DNA from: an uncultured Rhodocyclaceae bacterium
Lineage (GTDB): Bacteria; Pseudomonadota; Gammaproteobacteria; Burkholderiales; Rhodocyclaceae
Direction: 5' to 3'
Length of the DNA: 64,000 bases
Assembly (NCBI GenBank): GCA_907163075.1
Contig: CAJQTY010000003.1
Location: forward strand, 300,637-364,636
In this document: piece by piece, positions 44,808 to 54,480 of the stretch
Layout of the letters: each line of letters begins with the position of its first letter
Position numbering within the stretch: the stretch's first letter is position 1
Program-made: the position numbers and the translations under genes
Notes under the pieces: model-generated
What the model saw: the letters and a program-made list of their open reading frames with translations, nothing else
Databases searched by the model: none
Told to the model about the DNA's origin: nothing

Positions 44808-45260
44808 TCAGTCTCCGCTTTCGGTCAGGGGAAATGCGGTTCCGACGATTTCCGAGCTTTCTTCAGCGACGTCGACAAGCGCGGCCATCGGTGAGCAAAA
44901 CCAGATCTTGTTGCCTTCGCTATCGAGGAAACTGCCGACATAGAAGCCATCCTGCGGATAAGCCTGCACCGGATCGCTGATCGTGACATCGCGCGCGATC
45001 AGTTCCCGTTCGGTGCGCAGCGCATCATCGGTGGCAAAGGTGATGCGCGGGTTCAACTGGGCGCTCGGCCTGGCATACCAGCCATCGGGCGCCGACTTAA
45101 GTATGACGATGACGTCGCCCAGAGTGAAGCCCACCTGGCGTTCGCCTTCGAAGGCCGGCGCCAGGTCGAGCCTGTTCAGGTAAAAATCCTCGGCCCGCGC
45201 CATGTCCTCGACCGCCAGCGCCAGCGCCTTGAGTCGTTGAAAACTGAGTGTGTGTGTCAT
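44808..45260 (-). CDS. VOC-family (glyoxalase/bleomycin-resistance fold) protein
   Basis: A 150-residue single VOC module. LKALALAVEDMARAEDFYLNRLDLAPAFE is followed by VGFTLGDVIVIL, and a second beta-alpha-beta-beta-beta unit has DGFYVGSFLDSEGNKIWFCSP. Metal-ligand positions in this fold are not all evident, so substrate and reaction are unknown. It stands alone between transposase debris and a short plus-strand gene. Confidence 0.78.
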   Translation of the reverse strand: MTHTLSFQRLKALALAVEDMARAEDFYLNRLDLAPAFEGERQVGFTLGDVIVILKSAPDGWYARPSAQLNPRITFATDDALRTERELIARDVTISDPVQAYPQDGFYVGSFLDSEGNKIWFCSPMAALVDVAEESSEIVGTAFPLTESGD

Positions 45261-45542
45261 TTCAACCCCGCTTCAAGAATTCGGCTGATTGCCAGCGACG
45301 GGTGCCCCCGCCGGGCATTCAGGGTACTTTGACTGTACCAGCGCCGATCAGTTGCCGGTATTTTAAGACAGTCACCACCGGGCGCCCCGCGTTCAGACAT
45401 GGTCACCCCTCGCTTGCCGCTACCATCCGGAGACGGTCTTCAAGATTCTTCGACGATTGGCGGAAACTACGGATGCACAAAAACTCTTGGCAGTGAGACT
45501 ATTTATTCCACTTAAATGATATTCCTTAGACTTCGAGGTCAT
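45261..45542. other. Intergenic region
   Basis: About 280 bp with no gene seen. The left side should hold the promoter of the VOC gene and the right side, which is AT-richer (tatttattccacttaaatgatattcc), that of the small protein at 45543. Confidence 0.4.
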
Positions 45543-45728
45543 ATGTTTCCCAAAAGAATGGCTGACAGACGCACCCGCCAATCCGGACCGCCACACGGCT
45601 GTACGGAACGCCGCCAACTGCCCGATCGGCGAAAAACGCAGATTTCCGACGCTTCGCGCGGCCAATTCGAAACACTGATGAGCTCCCTCGGTTTCAGGCG
45701 CTCGCGGCCAGACGAAGGCAAGGACTGA
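45543..45728 (+). CDS. Small basic protein with ERR/DRR motifs
   Basis: From the ATG at 45543 a 61-residue protein, MFPKRMADRRTRQSGPPHGCTERRQLPDRRKTQ followed by SRGQFETLMSSLGFRR. The repeated ADRR, TERR and PDRR motifs resemble small betaproteobacterial proteins of unknown function rich in (E/D)RR units. The ATG fits the homologous start pattern better than the upstream ATG at 45516. No partner gene suggests a role. Confidence 0.55.
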   Translation: MFPKRMADRRTRQSGPPHGCTERRQLPDRRKTQISDASRGQFETLMSSLGFRRSRPDEGKD

Positions 45729-45937
45729 TTTCCGGTTTGCTCGTCACGGCCTGGTCGCCTGGCGAAAGACGTGTGACAAACTCGGCTCCTGCAGATTCGG
45801 CATTTCTGTGAAATGCCGATCGCAACGGCGTTCATTCAATCGCCATGGCGTAAGTGCTGACATCGCCGCTGATCGGAGCAATTGACGCAAACTCGACCCG
45901 GGCCCTCGTGATTCCCGGCAACAAAGTTTGCGCTCAG

Positions 45938-48900
45938 TTACTCCGCCACCACCACCTTCCCGTTCGGCGTCTCGCCAAACACTTCCGGGGCGTACATCGC
46001 TTCGACGCGCGTGGCCGGCAGCGAGAATTCGCCAGCGTTGTTCAGGCGCATGGTGTAGTCGATACTGAATCGGCCGCGCGGCACGTAGCTGTAGTAGGCG
46101 CGGTAGGCGCTGAAGGTGCGTTCGACGTAGGCCGGCCAGGCACGGCCACTCTCGCGCTCAGCCAGGCCGGCGACGTGCGAATCCCGGCCGTCACCTTCGC
46201 CGAGGATGCGCGCTCCGCCAGGGATCGGGTCGCTGAGCACCACCCACGACATGTCCTGATCGGCTTCAACCGTCAAGGTCACGCGCCAGACGTCGCCGCG
46301 CGTGATCTTGCCGCTCAGCTTCTGCTGGACCGGCGTGACTTCACGCGTGACACGGAAGCCGCTGGCGGCAGGCTCCTTGACCGGCATCGCGGCGAGCGTC
46401 TGCATAACCACCCACGGCTTGCCGCCGCCTTCGTGCGTCAACTGCAGCCGGTCGCCGGCGGCCGGTTTGCTTGACCAGGGCATCAGCAGTTTGTTGACTT
46501 CTTCGGTCTGGCTCTGCCAGGCGAAGTTCTGCACCGGCATCGCCCCGAGCGCCACGCGCGTGCTGCCGCTCACGCCCTCGCTCTCGAACGCGCGACCAAA
46601 CCCGTCGAGCGCAATCGTCGCCCATACGTTGGCCGCCGTCGTCAGCCAGCGGCCGCGCTGCTGGCGTAGCATGGCGCCCTGCACCAGGGTCGGCAGATCG
46701 TCCTTCCACGCCGGCTCATCAAGCACCGCTTCGATCAGGCGGAAGGCGTTGGCGTCGCCGCTGACCATCAGCCACCACCAGTAGTCGGAGCGCTCGCTGG
46801 CAAAGCCGAGACGCCCGCCAGCATAGGACAGCCGGTTGCGCAGTTCGCGCTCTGCTGCGGCGAGTTTCGCCGCCCGTTGCGGCAGACTGCCCAGGCGTTT
46901 GGCGATCAGGTACCAGTCGATCACGGCCGAGGTGGGCAGGCGCAGCGGCTCGATCTCGAGGCTGGAGATCGCCGAGATCGGCTTGTGGCCGCGCCGGGTG
47001 AGTGCTTCGATCGCGCTCAGCTTGCGCACCACCAGGTCACTCTGCGGCGACCAGTGCTCGGGCTTGATGCGGCCTTCGGCAAAGGCGGCCAGGCCGCGCT
47101 CCATACGCTGCGCGAGGTCCGGCGGAATGGCGAAACCGGCGGCGTGGCTGACGTCGAGCAGGTAAGCGGTAAGCGCCGGGCTGCCGGCGTTGCCGTTGCT
47201 GTCAGCGCCGGGGAAATAGCGCGCTAGGCCGTTGCCGTCAAGGTAGGAGGGCAGCGCTTCGACCACCTGCTGCCAGCGCCCGGCGTCGCGCAGGCCGATG
47301 GCCACCGAGGCCTTCTGTTCAAGACAGACGAACGGGTATTCCTGGAAGAAACGCTTCACTCCGGCGGGCGGCGTTGACAGCCTGGCCGACAGGCCGATTT
47401 CGATGCCGCCGAGCGGGCCGGCCTTGCCCGACACAGCGCCGGCCGGCACAGCGACTGGCATCTCCAGCTTGCCGTCGACGCGCGCCAGGGTGGCTTGCTG
47501 AACCGTCAGCGGCACCGCCGGCGCGACCTCCTGGGTGATGCGCAGCCTGTCCTTCGCCGGGCTCGTTTTGTCGCTGGCCTCGAATTCCCAGATGAGCGCG
47601 CTTTGGCCTTCCGGTGCTTCGCCCGGCCAGACCAGTTCGGCGGCACTTTCCGCGTCGAGTTTCACGTCCTTGGTTGCAAGCGAGCGCTCGCCCGCCTTGG
47701 CCGAGACGCTGACGCTCATCGCCCTGGCGGTGCCGTTGCGCACGGTCAGCAACGCGCTGTAGCGGTCCTTCTCGCGTACCAGCGGCGGCAGGCCGGAGAT
47801 GAGTTGCAGGTCCTGCCGGGTACGCAGGCTGGCGCTGCCGGTGCCGAAGAACGCAACACCGCTATCGGCCACGGCCACCAGCTTGAACTCGCTCAACGAG
47901 TCGTTGAGCGACACGCCAAGCGTGGCGCTACCGCTGGCGTCGAGCATCACACGCGGGTTCCACAGCAGCAGGGTATCGAACAGTTCGCGCGCCGGGGCCC
48001 GCCCGCCGCCGCCACCGGGCGGCACGGCTTTCTTGCCGAAGTGCCGCTTGCCGATCACCTGCCCTTGCGCGGTGGCCGTTTCCACCTGGTAGGCGCGCTT
48101 CGCCAGCATGGCTTCGAGCAGCTTCCAGCTTTCGTTCGGGCGCAATTCGAGCAAGGCCTGATCGACGGCGGCAAAGGCGATTTCGGTACCAGCCGGCGCC
48201 GGCTTGCCATCCGGCTGGGTGACCCTGATTTTCACCTGGGCCGTGTCGCGCGGCTGGTAGTCCGGTTTTTCCGGCGTCACGTCGACCTTGAGCCGGAAGG
48301 CCTCGACGCCGACGTCGAGGCTGGCCAGCCCGACCTTGTAGGCGGGTCGGGCCAGATCGACCATGGCTGTCGGCTGCGCCGGGTTCCACCATTCCTTGAA
48401 CCACGCCGCCGGCTCGCGCCAGCCCCAGGTGAATAAGGAATACCACTTGAGCGGCTCGATGCGGCCGCGCACCAGCAGCACCGAGACGAATACATTCGAC
48501 CCCCAGTCGCCCTTGACCGGCAACTCGATCACCGGCTTGAAGCGTGAGAGTTCGACGACCCGCGTTTCGATGATGCCGGCGGCCTCGACCGAAACCAGCG
48601 CCGTGGCCTCGCGAAACGGCGTGCGCACCTGCAGGCGCGCCGTTTCGCCCGGCGCGTAGCTGCGCTTTTCGGGAATCACGTCGATGCGATCCTGATTGCC
48701 GGCGGTGAACCACTGATCGCCGTTGCCGGCGACCCAGTAGCTGGTTCCGGCATAGACCGTCCGGCCTTCCCTGTCTTTTGTTTCAGCCAGCAGGTAGACG
48801 TTGCCGGGCGTGTTGTCGAGCAGGCCGCCGCGCACCGCGCAACTGAGCTTGCCGCCCGCATCGCTGCGGCCGCTGCAAACCTCGCCCAGGTCGCTGAATT

Positions 48901-51688
48901 CGGTGTGATTCTCGTAGGCGTAGAAACCGCCGACGATGCGCTTGCGATGCGAGTAGTCGATGCGGCGCTTGGCCAGAACCTTCACTGGCGCATCGGCCAG
49001 CGGCCTGCCCTGCGTGTCGAGCACGACGACCTCGACGGCGCCGGCCGCGCTGACCGACGCCCAGTCCTTGACGCGAATCCCGGAAATCACGCCAGCCGGC
49101 CACAATTCAACGGAACCATGCAGGGTCTGGATTTCCCCGTTCGGATCGGCAAACGTCATCTCGGCGTACAACTCGCTCGGGCCCTTGATGCGGCTCGTGA
49201 GTGGCAGCGAAAGCTTGCCGGCACCCGCCTTGTCGAGCGTTACTTCCAGCTTGTCGGCGACCAGCTGTTCGTGCTCGCGGTTGTCGTCGACAGCGAAGGC
49301 GGCGCGGCCCTGCTCGTCGAAATCGACGAGGAAGTGAAAACCGTCGTAACCCTTGTATTCCGGCCAGCGTGCGCGCAGCGTCGCCGACACGGCGACCTTG
49401 GCGCCGCTGGCGGCGCCGCCGTTGAGATAGGACAGGCCAAGCGCCAGCGGTACCTCGAGCGGTGCCACCTGGCGCCCCGGCACGCCCTGCACGCTGCCCG
49501 CGAAGACCGGCACGCGGAAGTCCGAGACATCGAAATTTGCGCTGTAAGCCGTGCCACTGACGCCATTCCCGACGCTGCGCAGCTCGACCCGGTAACTGCC
49601 GCGCTTGGCCGACGGCGGTATCTTCCATTGGTTGGTGGCGACGCCGCGGCTATCCCAGGCCAGCGGCTGGCGAAACTCGTCGTTGCTGCCCTGATGGCGG
49701 ATCACCAGTTCGGCCGGCAAGGATTTCGCGTCGGGGAAAGCGAAGGAACGGCTGTTGCGCTCACGCGCGATGTGTTTCATCGATACCGTCTGGCCGGCAC
49801 GGAACAGGCTCCGGTCAAGGATCGTGTGGATCTTGCGCGCTTCGTAGTCGCTCCAGGTTTCGACGCCGAAACGCCATGGCTCGATGCCTTCGTTCCAGTC
49901 GGAACGGACAAAACTGTAGTCCTCGCCGAGCCGGGCGCTGGCCAGCAGGAAGCTGAAATCCTTGCATGCCGGCTGCGGCAGAGCGGCTTCGATCAGCGCC
50001 CGGCCCTGGCTGTCGCTGCGCCCCTGCCACAGGAGCTTGCCGTCGCAGTCGGAGACACGCACCTCGGCGCCGCCCACCGGTTTGCCGCTATCGAGCGCCG
50101 TCACCCAGACCAGGGCATTGTCCTTGCCGCGCTTCAGATGCACCGCCATGTTGCTGACCAGCACGGAGGTGCGCACGTACATCGGCCTGGGCGCCGCGAG
50201 CAGGGCGCCACCAAGCATCCGGCTCTCGATTTCGATGATGTGGTAACCCGGCTTTTGCAGGGGAATGCCGACCACCTCGAATTCGGCGCTGCCGCCGGGC
50301 TTGGGCAGCTCACGGCTGGTGACCCCGGCCTTGCCCTTGAGGAAGGGCAGCTCGCGGGCGTAGTAAGGATCGTCATAATCACGTTCCTCCTCGCCCTGCC
50401 CGATCCTCAGCTGGCGCGTCTGCTGCTCGAAGCTGGCCAGAGCCTTGATCGCGGCAATGACCTGGGCGTCGTCCCCAAATTGCTTGTCAGTGAAGCGATG
50501 CGCGCCGCCCGCAGGCAGTTGCAGACGGGCAAGCGGCAGCGCGGCCTCGACGTTGCGCAGCGTCACCGGCAGCACAGCGCCCTCCTTCAGCTCGACAATG
50601 CCGAATGCACCGGGAAACTTGGCCAGCGGCGGCAGGCTGCCGGTCTGCACCTTGAGCGGAAAACTCGCCGCGTTGTCGAGCGCGCGGCCCGCCTCGTCCT
50701 TCAAGTCGGCCGGCAATTCGATCTTCAGGTCGGCATTTTGCGGAAAGGGGCGCTTGAAAGTGAGTTCGGTCAGCGTATTTTCCCGGCCCTCCCGCTCGTC
50801 CGCCGGCACCGGCGAACGCGAGCCTTCGGCCGACACCAGGCGGGCGCCGGCGGCTTGCGCGGCATCCACCGGCACCGAGAACTCGACACGCATATCGGAG
50901 AGCGGCGAACACGGCGCGTCGGGCTTCTCGCGCTCGCACGTAAAGCGGGCGCGGAACGGGTCGCGCACGACGAAGAGAAAACCTTCGCTGCGGCTCGACT
51001 TGACACCGCTATCGGCTTCCACGCCCTGGCCCCACACTAGGCGCATTTTGGCGCCGGCCGGCAGGCGCTCGGAACAGGCGATGGCGATCGTACCGAGTTG
51101 GGCCTGGCGCATCAGCGTAAGCAGAATTTCGTCACGCATGGCGTCGGGCAGGATGCGAATCGGGATGCGGTTGCCGACGCCGTCGGCCTCGCACCACACG
51201 TTGCGTTCGACCGACTCGCGTTTGAGCAGGCCGCCGGCCTCGATGACGAAGGCCTGATCCTCCTCGATCGCTCCTCCGGGTCGCGGCGTCAGCGAACGCG
51301 GCCAGGGACCCGGAGCAAAGAAAGCGTAGCTCGAATCGCCGGACACTGCTTCGCCATTGACCGCCTTGAGACCGGGCTTGATCCGGAAGTCGCACCGTTC
51401 GCCCGGCTGCAGCGGGCGTTCCAGCAGGTAGGACCATCTGCGCGCATCGCTCCAGCGTGCCCGGCCCTTGATCCCGCCGCAATCGACGCTGAACGGCGCC
51501 AGCGCATCAGGCCGACCGAGCGGCACCATGTCGGCAGTAAAAACCGCTACCGCCCGCAACTGCTGATCGACCTGGCCTTGCGGCGAAAACTGGCGCACGC
51601 CGGCGGCGCCAGCCATCGTGGACAGCAGCAGTGCAGCGGCGAACCCGCCGAACAGACGCACGATGGACCGAAGATACGTGAACGGCAT
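45938..51688 (-). CDS. Large alpha-2-macroglobulin family protein with CLEQ thioester
   Basis: From the ATG at 51688 the product is 1,916 residues. A signal peptide covers about residues 1-27 (RLFGGFAAALLLSTMAGAAG), without a lipobox, and the longer open frame to 51784 lacks one at its start. The MG domains (MG1-MG3 type) and a bait-like region precede the A2M block, which reads RELFDTLLLWNPRVMLDASGSATLGVSLNDSLSEFKLVAVA. The thioester CLEQ has its Cys at residue 1455, in YPFVCLEQKASVAIGL, as in E. coli YfhM-type proteins. The C-terminal receptor-binding-like domain ends the protein. It probably traps proteases in the periplasm. No penicillin-binding protein 1C gene is adjacent, unlike many YfhM loci. 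Confidence 0.9.
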   Translation of the reverse strand: MPFTYLRSIVRLFGGFAAALLLSTMAGAAGVRQFSPQGQVDQQLRAVAVFTADMVPLGRPDALAPFSVDCGGIKGRARWSDARRWSYLLERPLQPGERCDFRIKPGLKAVNGEAVSGDSSYAFFAPGPWPRSLTPRPGGAIEEDQAFVIEAGGLLKRESVERNVWCEADGVGNRIPIRILPDAMRDEILLTLMRQAQLGTIAIACSERLPAGAKMRLVWGQGVEADSGVKSSRSEGFLFVVRDPFRARFTCEREKPDAPCSPLSDMRVEFSVPVDAAQAAGARLVSAEGSRSPVPADEREGRENTLTELTFKRPFPQNADLKIELPADLKDEAGRALDNAASFPLKVQTGSLPPLAKFPGAFGIVELKEGAVLPVTLRNVEAALPLARLQLPAGGAHRFTDKQFGDDAQVIAAIKALASFEQQTRQLRIGQGEEERDYDDPYYARELPFLKGKAGVTSRELPKPGGSAEFEVVGIPLQKPGYHIIEIESRMLGGALLAAPRPMYVRTSVLVSNMAVHLKRGKDNALVWVTALDSGKPVGGAEVRVSDCDGKLLWQGRSDSQGRALIEAALPQPACKDFSFLLASARLGEDYSFVRSDWNEGIEPWRFGVETWSDYEARKIHTILDRSLFRAGQTVSMKHIARERNSRSFAFPDAKSLPAELVIRHQGSNDEFRQPLAWDSRGVATNQWKIPPSAKRGSYRVELRSVGNGVSGTAYSANFDVSDFRVPVFAGSVQGVPGRQVAPLEVPLALGLSYLNGGAASGAKVAVSATLRARWPEYKGYDGFHFLVDFDEQGRAAFAVDDNREHEQLVADKLEVTLDKAGAGKLSLPLTSRIKGPSELYAEMTFADPNGEIQTLHGSVELWPAGVISGIRVKDWASVSAAGAVEVVVLDTQGRPLADAPVKVLAKRRIDYSHRKRIVGGFYAYENHTEFSDLGEVCSGRSDAGGKLSCAVRGGLLDNTPGNVYLLAETKDREGRTVYAGTSYWVAGNGDQWFTAGNQDRIDVIPEKRSYAPGETARLQVRTPFREATALVSVEAAGIIETRVVELSRFKPVIELPVKGDWGSNVFVSVLLVRGRIEPLKWYSLFTWGWREPAAWFKEWWNPAQPTAMVDLARPAYKVGLASLDVGVEAFRLKVDVTPEKPDYQPRDTAQVKIRVTQPDGKPAPAGTEIAFAAVDQALLELRPNESWKLLEAMLAKRAYQVETATAQGQVIGKRHFGKKAVPPGGGGGRAPARELFDTLLLWNPRVMLDASGSATLGVSLNDSLSEFKLVAVADSGVAFFGTGSASLRTRQDLQLISGLPPLVREKDRYSALLTVRNGTARAMSVSVSAKAGERSLATKDVKLDAESAAELVWPGEAPEGQSALIWEFEASDKTSPAKDRLRITQEVAPAVPLTVQQATLARVDGKLEMPVAVPAGAVSGKAGPLGGIEIGLSARLSTPPAGVKRFFQEYPFVCLEQKASVAIGLRDAGRWQQVVEALPSYLDGNGLARYFPGADSNGNAGSPALTAYLLDVSHAAGFAIPPDLAQRMERGLAAFAEGRIKPEHWSPQSDLVVRKLSAIEALTRRGHKPISAISSLEIEPLRLPTSAVIDWYLIAKRLGSLPQRAAKLAAAERELRNRLSYAGGRLGFASERSDYWWWLMVSGDANAFRLIEAVLDEPAWKDDLPTLVQGAMLRQQRGRWLTTAANVWATIALDGFGRAFESEGVSGSTRVALGAMPVQNFAWQSQTEEVNKLLMPWSSKPAAGDRLQLTHEGGGKPWVVMQTLAAMPVKEPAASGFRVTREVTPVQQKLSGKITRGDVWRVTLTVEADQDMSWVVLSDPIPGGARILGEGDGRDSHVAGLAERESGRAWPAYVERTFSAYRAYYSYVPRGRFSIDYTMRLNNAGEFSLPATRVEAMYAPEVFGETPNGKVVVAE

Positions 51689-51773
51689 GGCGACCCCTGC
51701 ATGACAAGAAGCAGACCTGCCGATTATAGCTTTGCGAAAAGGCGAGCCGCGCCGGAAAACCGGACGCCAGAAT

Positions 51774-51799
51774 AAAAAAGGCACCGCCGAAGCGATGCC
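51774..51799 (-). terminator. Rho-independent terminator of the enolase gene
   Basis: On the minus strand, ggcatcgc-ttcg-gcggtgcc (an 8-bp stem with a stable UUCG tetraloop) is followed immediately by tttttt. It starts about 26 bp after the enolase stop codon and separates enolase from the macroglobulin gene. Confidence 0.88.
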
Positions 51800-51824
51800 T
51801 TCCGGTGATGCTTGACGTGCCGTA

Positions 51825-53285
51825 TCAGTAACCGGCGCCCTTGATCGACTTGAGGCCCTTGTAGATGCCCTTGTCAGCGAGTTGCTCTTCGATGCGGATC
51901 AACTGGTTGTACTTACAGATGCGATCGGTGCGCGACAGCGAACCGGTCTTGATCTGGCCGGCGCCGGTACCAACGGCGAGGTCAGCGATGAAGGAGTCTT
52001 CCGTCTCACCCGAGCGGTGCGACGAGATCACGCCATAGCCGGCCTTCTGTGCCATCCGGATGGCATCGAGCGTCTCGGTCACGGTACCGATCTGGTTGAC
52101 CTTGATCAGGATGGCATTGCAGGCGCCCATGTCGATGCCCTTCCTCAGGCGCACCGGGTTGGTCACGAAGAAATCGTCGCCGACGATCTGAACCTTCTCG
52201 CCCAGCGCCTTGGTGAATTTAACGTAGCCGTCCCAGTCGCTCTGGTCGAGACCGTCCTCGATCGAGACGATGGGGTACTTGTCGCACCAGTCGGAATACT
52301 TGGCGATCATTTCGTCGGCGGTGAACAACTTGTCCGGATTGGATTTCCAGAACTTGTAGCCCTTGCGGCCGCCTTCGTCGAACAGCTCGGAGGAAGCGCA
52401 ATCGAGGGCGATGCCGATCTGCTTGCCCGGCTTGTAACCGGCGGCCTCGATCGCCTGCATGACGACGTCAAGCGCTTCATCGTTCGACATGTCCGGTGCA
52501 AAACCGCCTTCGTCACCCACCGCCGTAACCTTCCCGGCCTTTTTGAGGATGCTCTTCAGGGCGTGGAAGATTTCGGTGATCCAGCGCAGGCCTTCGGAGA
52601 AGTTCTTGGCGCCGACCGGCATGATCATGAACTCCTGGAAGTCGATCATGTTGTCTGCATGCTTGCCGCCGTTGATGATATTGGCCATCGGCGTCGGAAG
52701 GACGAATTCCTTGTTCTTGTGGATCTTGCCGATGTACTTCCACAGCGGCATCTTGCTGACGTTGGCGCCGGACAGGGTAATCGCCATCGACGCGCCGAGT
52801 AACGCGTTGGCGCCGAGCTTGGACTTGTTCGGCGTACCATCGAGCGCGATCATGGCGTCGTCCAACTCACGCTGGTTGAGCGGGTTCTTGCCCTTGAGCA
52901 GTTTGGCGATCGGGCCGTTGACGGCTTCCACCGCTTTGAGCACGCCTTTGCCGAGGTAAACCTTCTTGTTGCCGTCGCGCAGTTCGCAGGCTTCGAACTC
53001 GCCGGTCGATGCACCGGACGGAACGGCGGCGCGGGCCATGAAACCATTGTCGAGCGTGATGTCGACTTCAACGGTGGGATTGCCGCGCGAGTCGAGAATC
53101 TGGCGCCCGACAACCTTGGCGATTTTGACGAACGAAGCCGGCGCCTTCGTGGCGGGCGCTGCTGCGGTCTTGGCAGCAACAACCTTCTTCACTGCAGGCG
53201 CCTTGGCGGCGGGAGCAGCTTTGGTAGCGGGAGCAGCTTTCTTGGGGGTTGCAGCTTTATCGACTTTGGCCATTTTGGTTTCCAT
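51825..53285 (-). CDS. eno: Enolase with Lys/Ala/Pro-rich N-terminal extension
   Basis: The 486-residue product contains a full enolase from about residue 52 ([25 protein letters not shown]), with [68 protein letters not shown] and [18 protein letters not shown]. All catalytic and Mg-binding segments are present, so it should convert 2-phosphoglycerate to phosphoenolpyruvate. The preceding ~50 residues are a low-complexity chain of AAK, APA and TKA units, like histone H1-like or AlgP tails; normal bacterial enolases start at the equivalent of residue 50. The start is the ATG at 53285 or 53273; only the latter has a plausible ggaaa site. Confidence 0.95.
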   Translation of the reverse strand: METKMAKVDKAATPKKAAPATKAAPAAKAPAVKKVVAAKTAAAPATKAPASFVKIAKVVGRQILDSRGNPTVEVDITLDNGFMARAAVPSGASTGEFEACELRDGNKKVYLGKGVLKAVEAVNGPIAKLLKGKNPLNQRELDDAMIALDGTPNKSKLGANALLGASMAITLSGANVSKMPLWKYIGKIHKNKEFVLPTPMANIINGGKHADNMIDFQEFMIMPVGAKNFSEGLRWITEIFHALKSILKKAGKVTAVGDEGGFAPDMSNDEALDVVMQAIEAAGYKPGKQIGIALDCASSELFDEGGRKGYKFWKSNPDKLFTADEMIAKYSDWCDKYPIVSIEDGLDQSDWDGYVKFTKALGEKVQIVGDDFFVTNPVRLRKGIDMGACNAILIKVNQIGTVTETLDAIRMAQKAGYGVISSHRSGETEDSFIADLAVGTGAGQIKTGSLSRTDRICKYNQLIRIEEQLADKGIYKGLKSIKGAGY

Positions 53286-53467
53286 TGCAGAAGTTGATCA
53301 AGAACACCGTGTTGTGAAGCAAACAAGGACCGAGTATATAACGAAATGCAATTCGATTTTCCAGGAGTAAGCGCAAGGAAATCGATTGTCGACCATTTGA
53401 CTACAAAATTGATGCCGCGCTTCTCCAGTTTCGCCCGCTTCGCCACACCCCGCCCGCAATCTTTATG

Positions 53468-53830
53468 TCATACACGGCCGGCGGAAGCATCTTCGTCATC
53501 GGGATTGAGCACGCCAAAACGTGCGGGATAACGGGCGTAAAAAATCCGGACTTTTTCCTGACCAACCAAATCAATCAAGCGCTCTATTTCTTCGTCATCG
53601 GCAATGAATTCGACCACGACGCCCGTGCTACCGGCCAGCTCGAAAAATCGATCCTCGTGCACGGCATGGTGCCGTCCGAAGCCTCCGATTTCGCGGAACG
53701 CGCTGCCGCCGCGCAGACCCGTCCTGTTGGCTTTTTCGAGCAACCATTCCCAGAGCAGAACCCCGTCGTGCCTCTGCTTTTCGCCGACATAAAACCGGAT
53801 CAACGCGCCGTCCATTTTCGCCTCCGACAT
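53468..53830 (-). CDS. DUF190 family protein
   Basis: A 120-residue protein: ALIRFYVGEKQRHDGVLLWEWLLEKANRTGLRGGSAFREIGGFGRH is the DUF190 signature, with the later LAGSTGVVVEFIADDEEIERLIDLV. The first Met or Met6 (MDGALIRFY) may be the start. It lies 16 bp downstream of crcB in the same direction, a frequent pairing in fluoride-resistance loci, where DUF190 is thought to assist or regulate the channel. Confidence 0.9.
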   Translation of the reverse strand: MSEAKMDGALIRFYVGEKQRHDGVLLWEWLLEKANRTGLRGGSAFREIGGFGRHHAVHEDRFFELAGSTGVVVEFIADDEEIERLIDLVGQEKVRIFYARYPARFGVLNPDDEDASAGRV

Positions 53831-53846
53831 GTGGTCGCTCGCCGCC

Positions 53847-54233
53847 TCATACCGAGTTCTTCAGCAGGTAGACGGTACCGATGCCGGCAAAAGTCATCAG
53901 CACCGATCCGACGACGTGCGCCACCACCGCGCCGAGCGCCCATGAAATGCGCCCTTGCTGAAGCAGCAGGGTAAGCTCGGCGGAGAACGTTGAAAAGGTC
54001 GTCAGCCCGCCACAAAAGCCGGTGATGACCAGCAGGCGCCATTCCGGCGAGATTGCGGCGAAGCTGGCGAAGAAGGCGATGCCCAGCCCGACGACGTATG
54101 CGCCAAGCAGATTGGCGGCCAGCGTGCCGGGTGGAATGGTCGGAAACAGGCTGTTCAAGCGGGCGCCCAGTTGCCAGCGCAACAAGGCGCCGAGCGCCGC
54201 ACCAATGGCAATGGCCAGAATCGATTTCCACAT
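53847..54233 (-). CDS. crcB: Fluoride channel CrcB (Fluc)
   Basis: A 128-residue protein with four transmembrane helices. Signature segments are [30 protein letters not shown] (with the conserved Asn) and [17 protein letters not shown], which carries the conserved Phe/Thr/Ser track and the central sodium site. It is a dual-topology dimeric fluoride exporter of the inner membrane. It is co-transcribed with the DUF190 gene. No fluoride riboswitch was recognised upstream. Confidence 0.95.
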   Translation of the reverse strand: MWKSILAIAIGAALGALLRWQLGARLNSLFPTIPPGTLAANLLGAYVVGLGIAFFASFAAISPEWRLLVITGFCGGLTTFSTFSAELTLLLQQGRISWALGAVVAHVVGSVLMTFAGIGTVYLLKNSV

Positions 54234-54480
54234 GAGGCGGCTCTGTATGCGTCAAAACCTGATTCGACGCAGAGTACCCGAGAACCGGCAAAAGAGGAAT
54301 CCGGCTTACCCACGTTGCGCCCAATATCCTTGCACCGGCCCGGTTGCACTTACCCACAAAAGCTGTGGATAAACCTGTGATGATGCTGTGCCTGGAGCGA
54401 CAAAACCCTTGGCGAACGAACGCTTGAGGACGCTGCCCAACAAACAGGCGGCGCCCTCAGGGCCAGCGATGATGCGTGAA

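Noticed and set aside
48905-51040. 711-codon plus-strand open frame opposite the macroglobulin gene
   Set aside because: It is the antisense of a GC-rich gene with clear domain content; the translation is Arg/Ala/Gln-rich, has no motif, and no ribosome binding site.
54234-54480. Possible fluoride riboswitch upstream of crcB
   Set aside because: The expected GGxGAUGG start and CUGAUGACUCC end of the crcB motif were not found on the minus strand; only an unrelated inverted repeat (ctctgcgtc..gacgcatacagag) is present.
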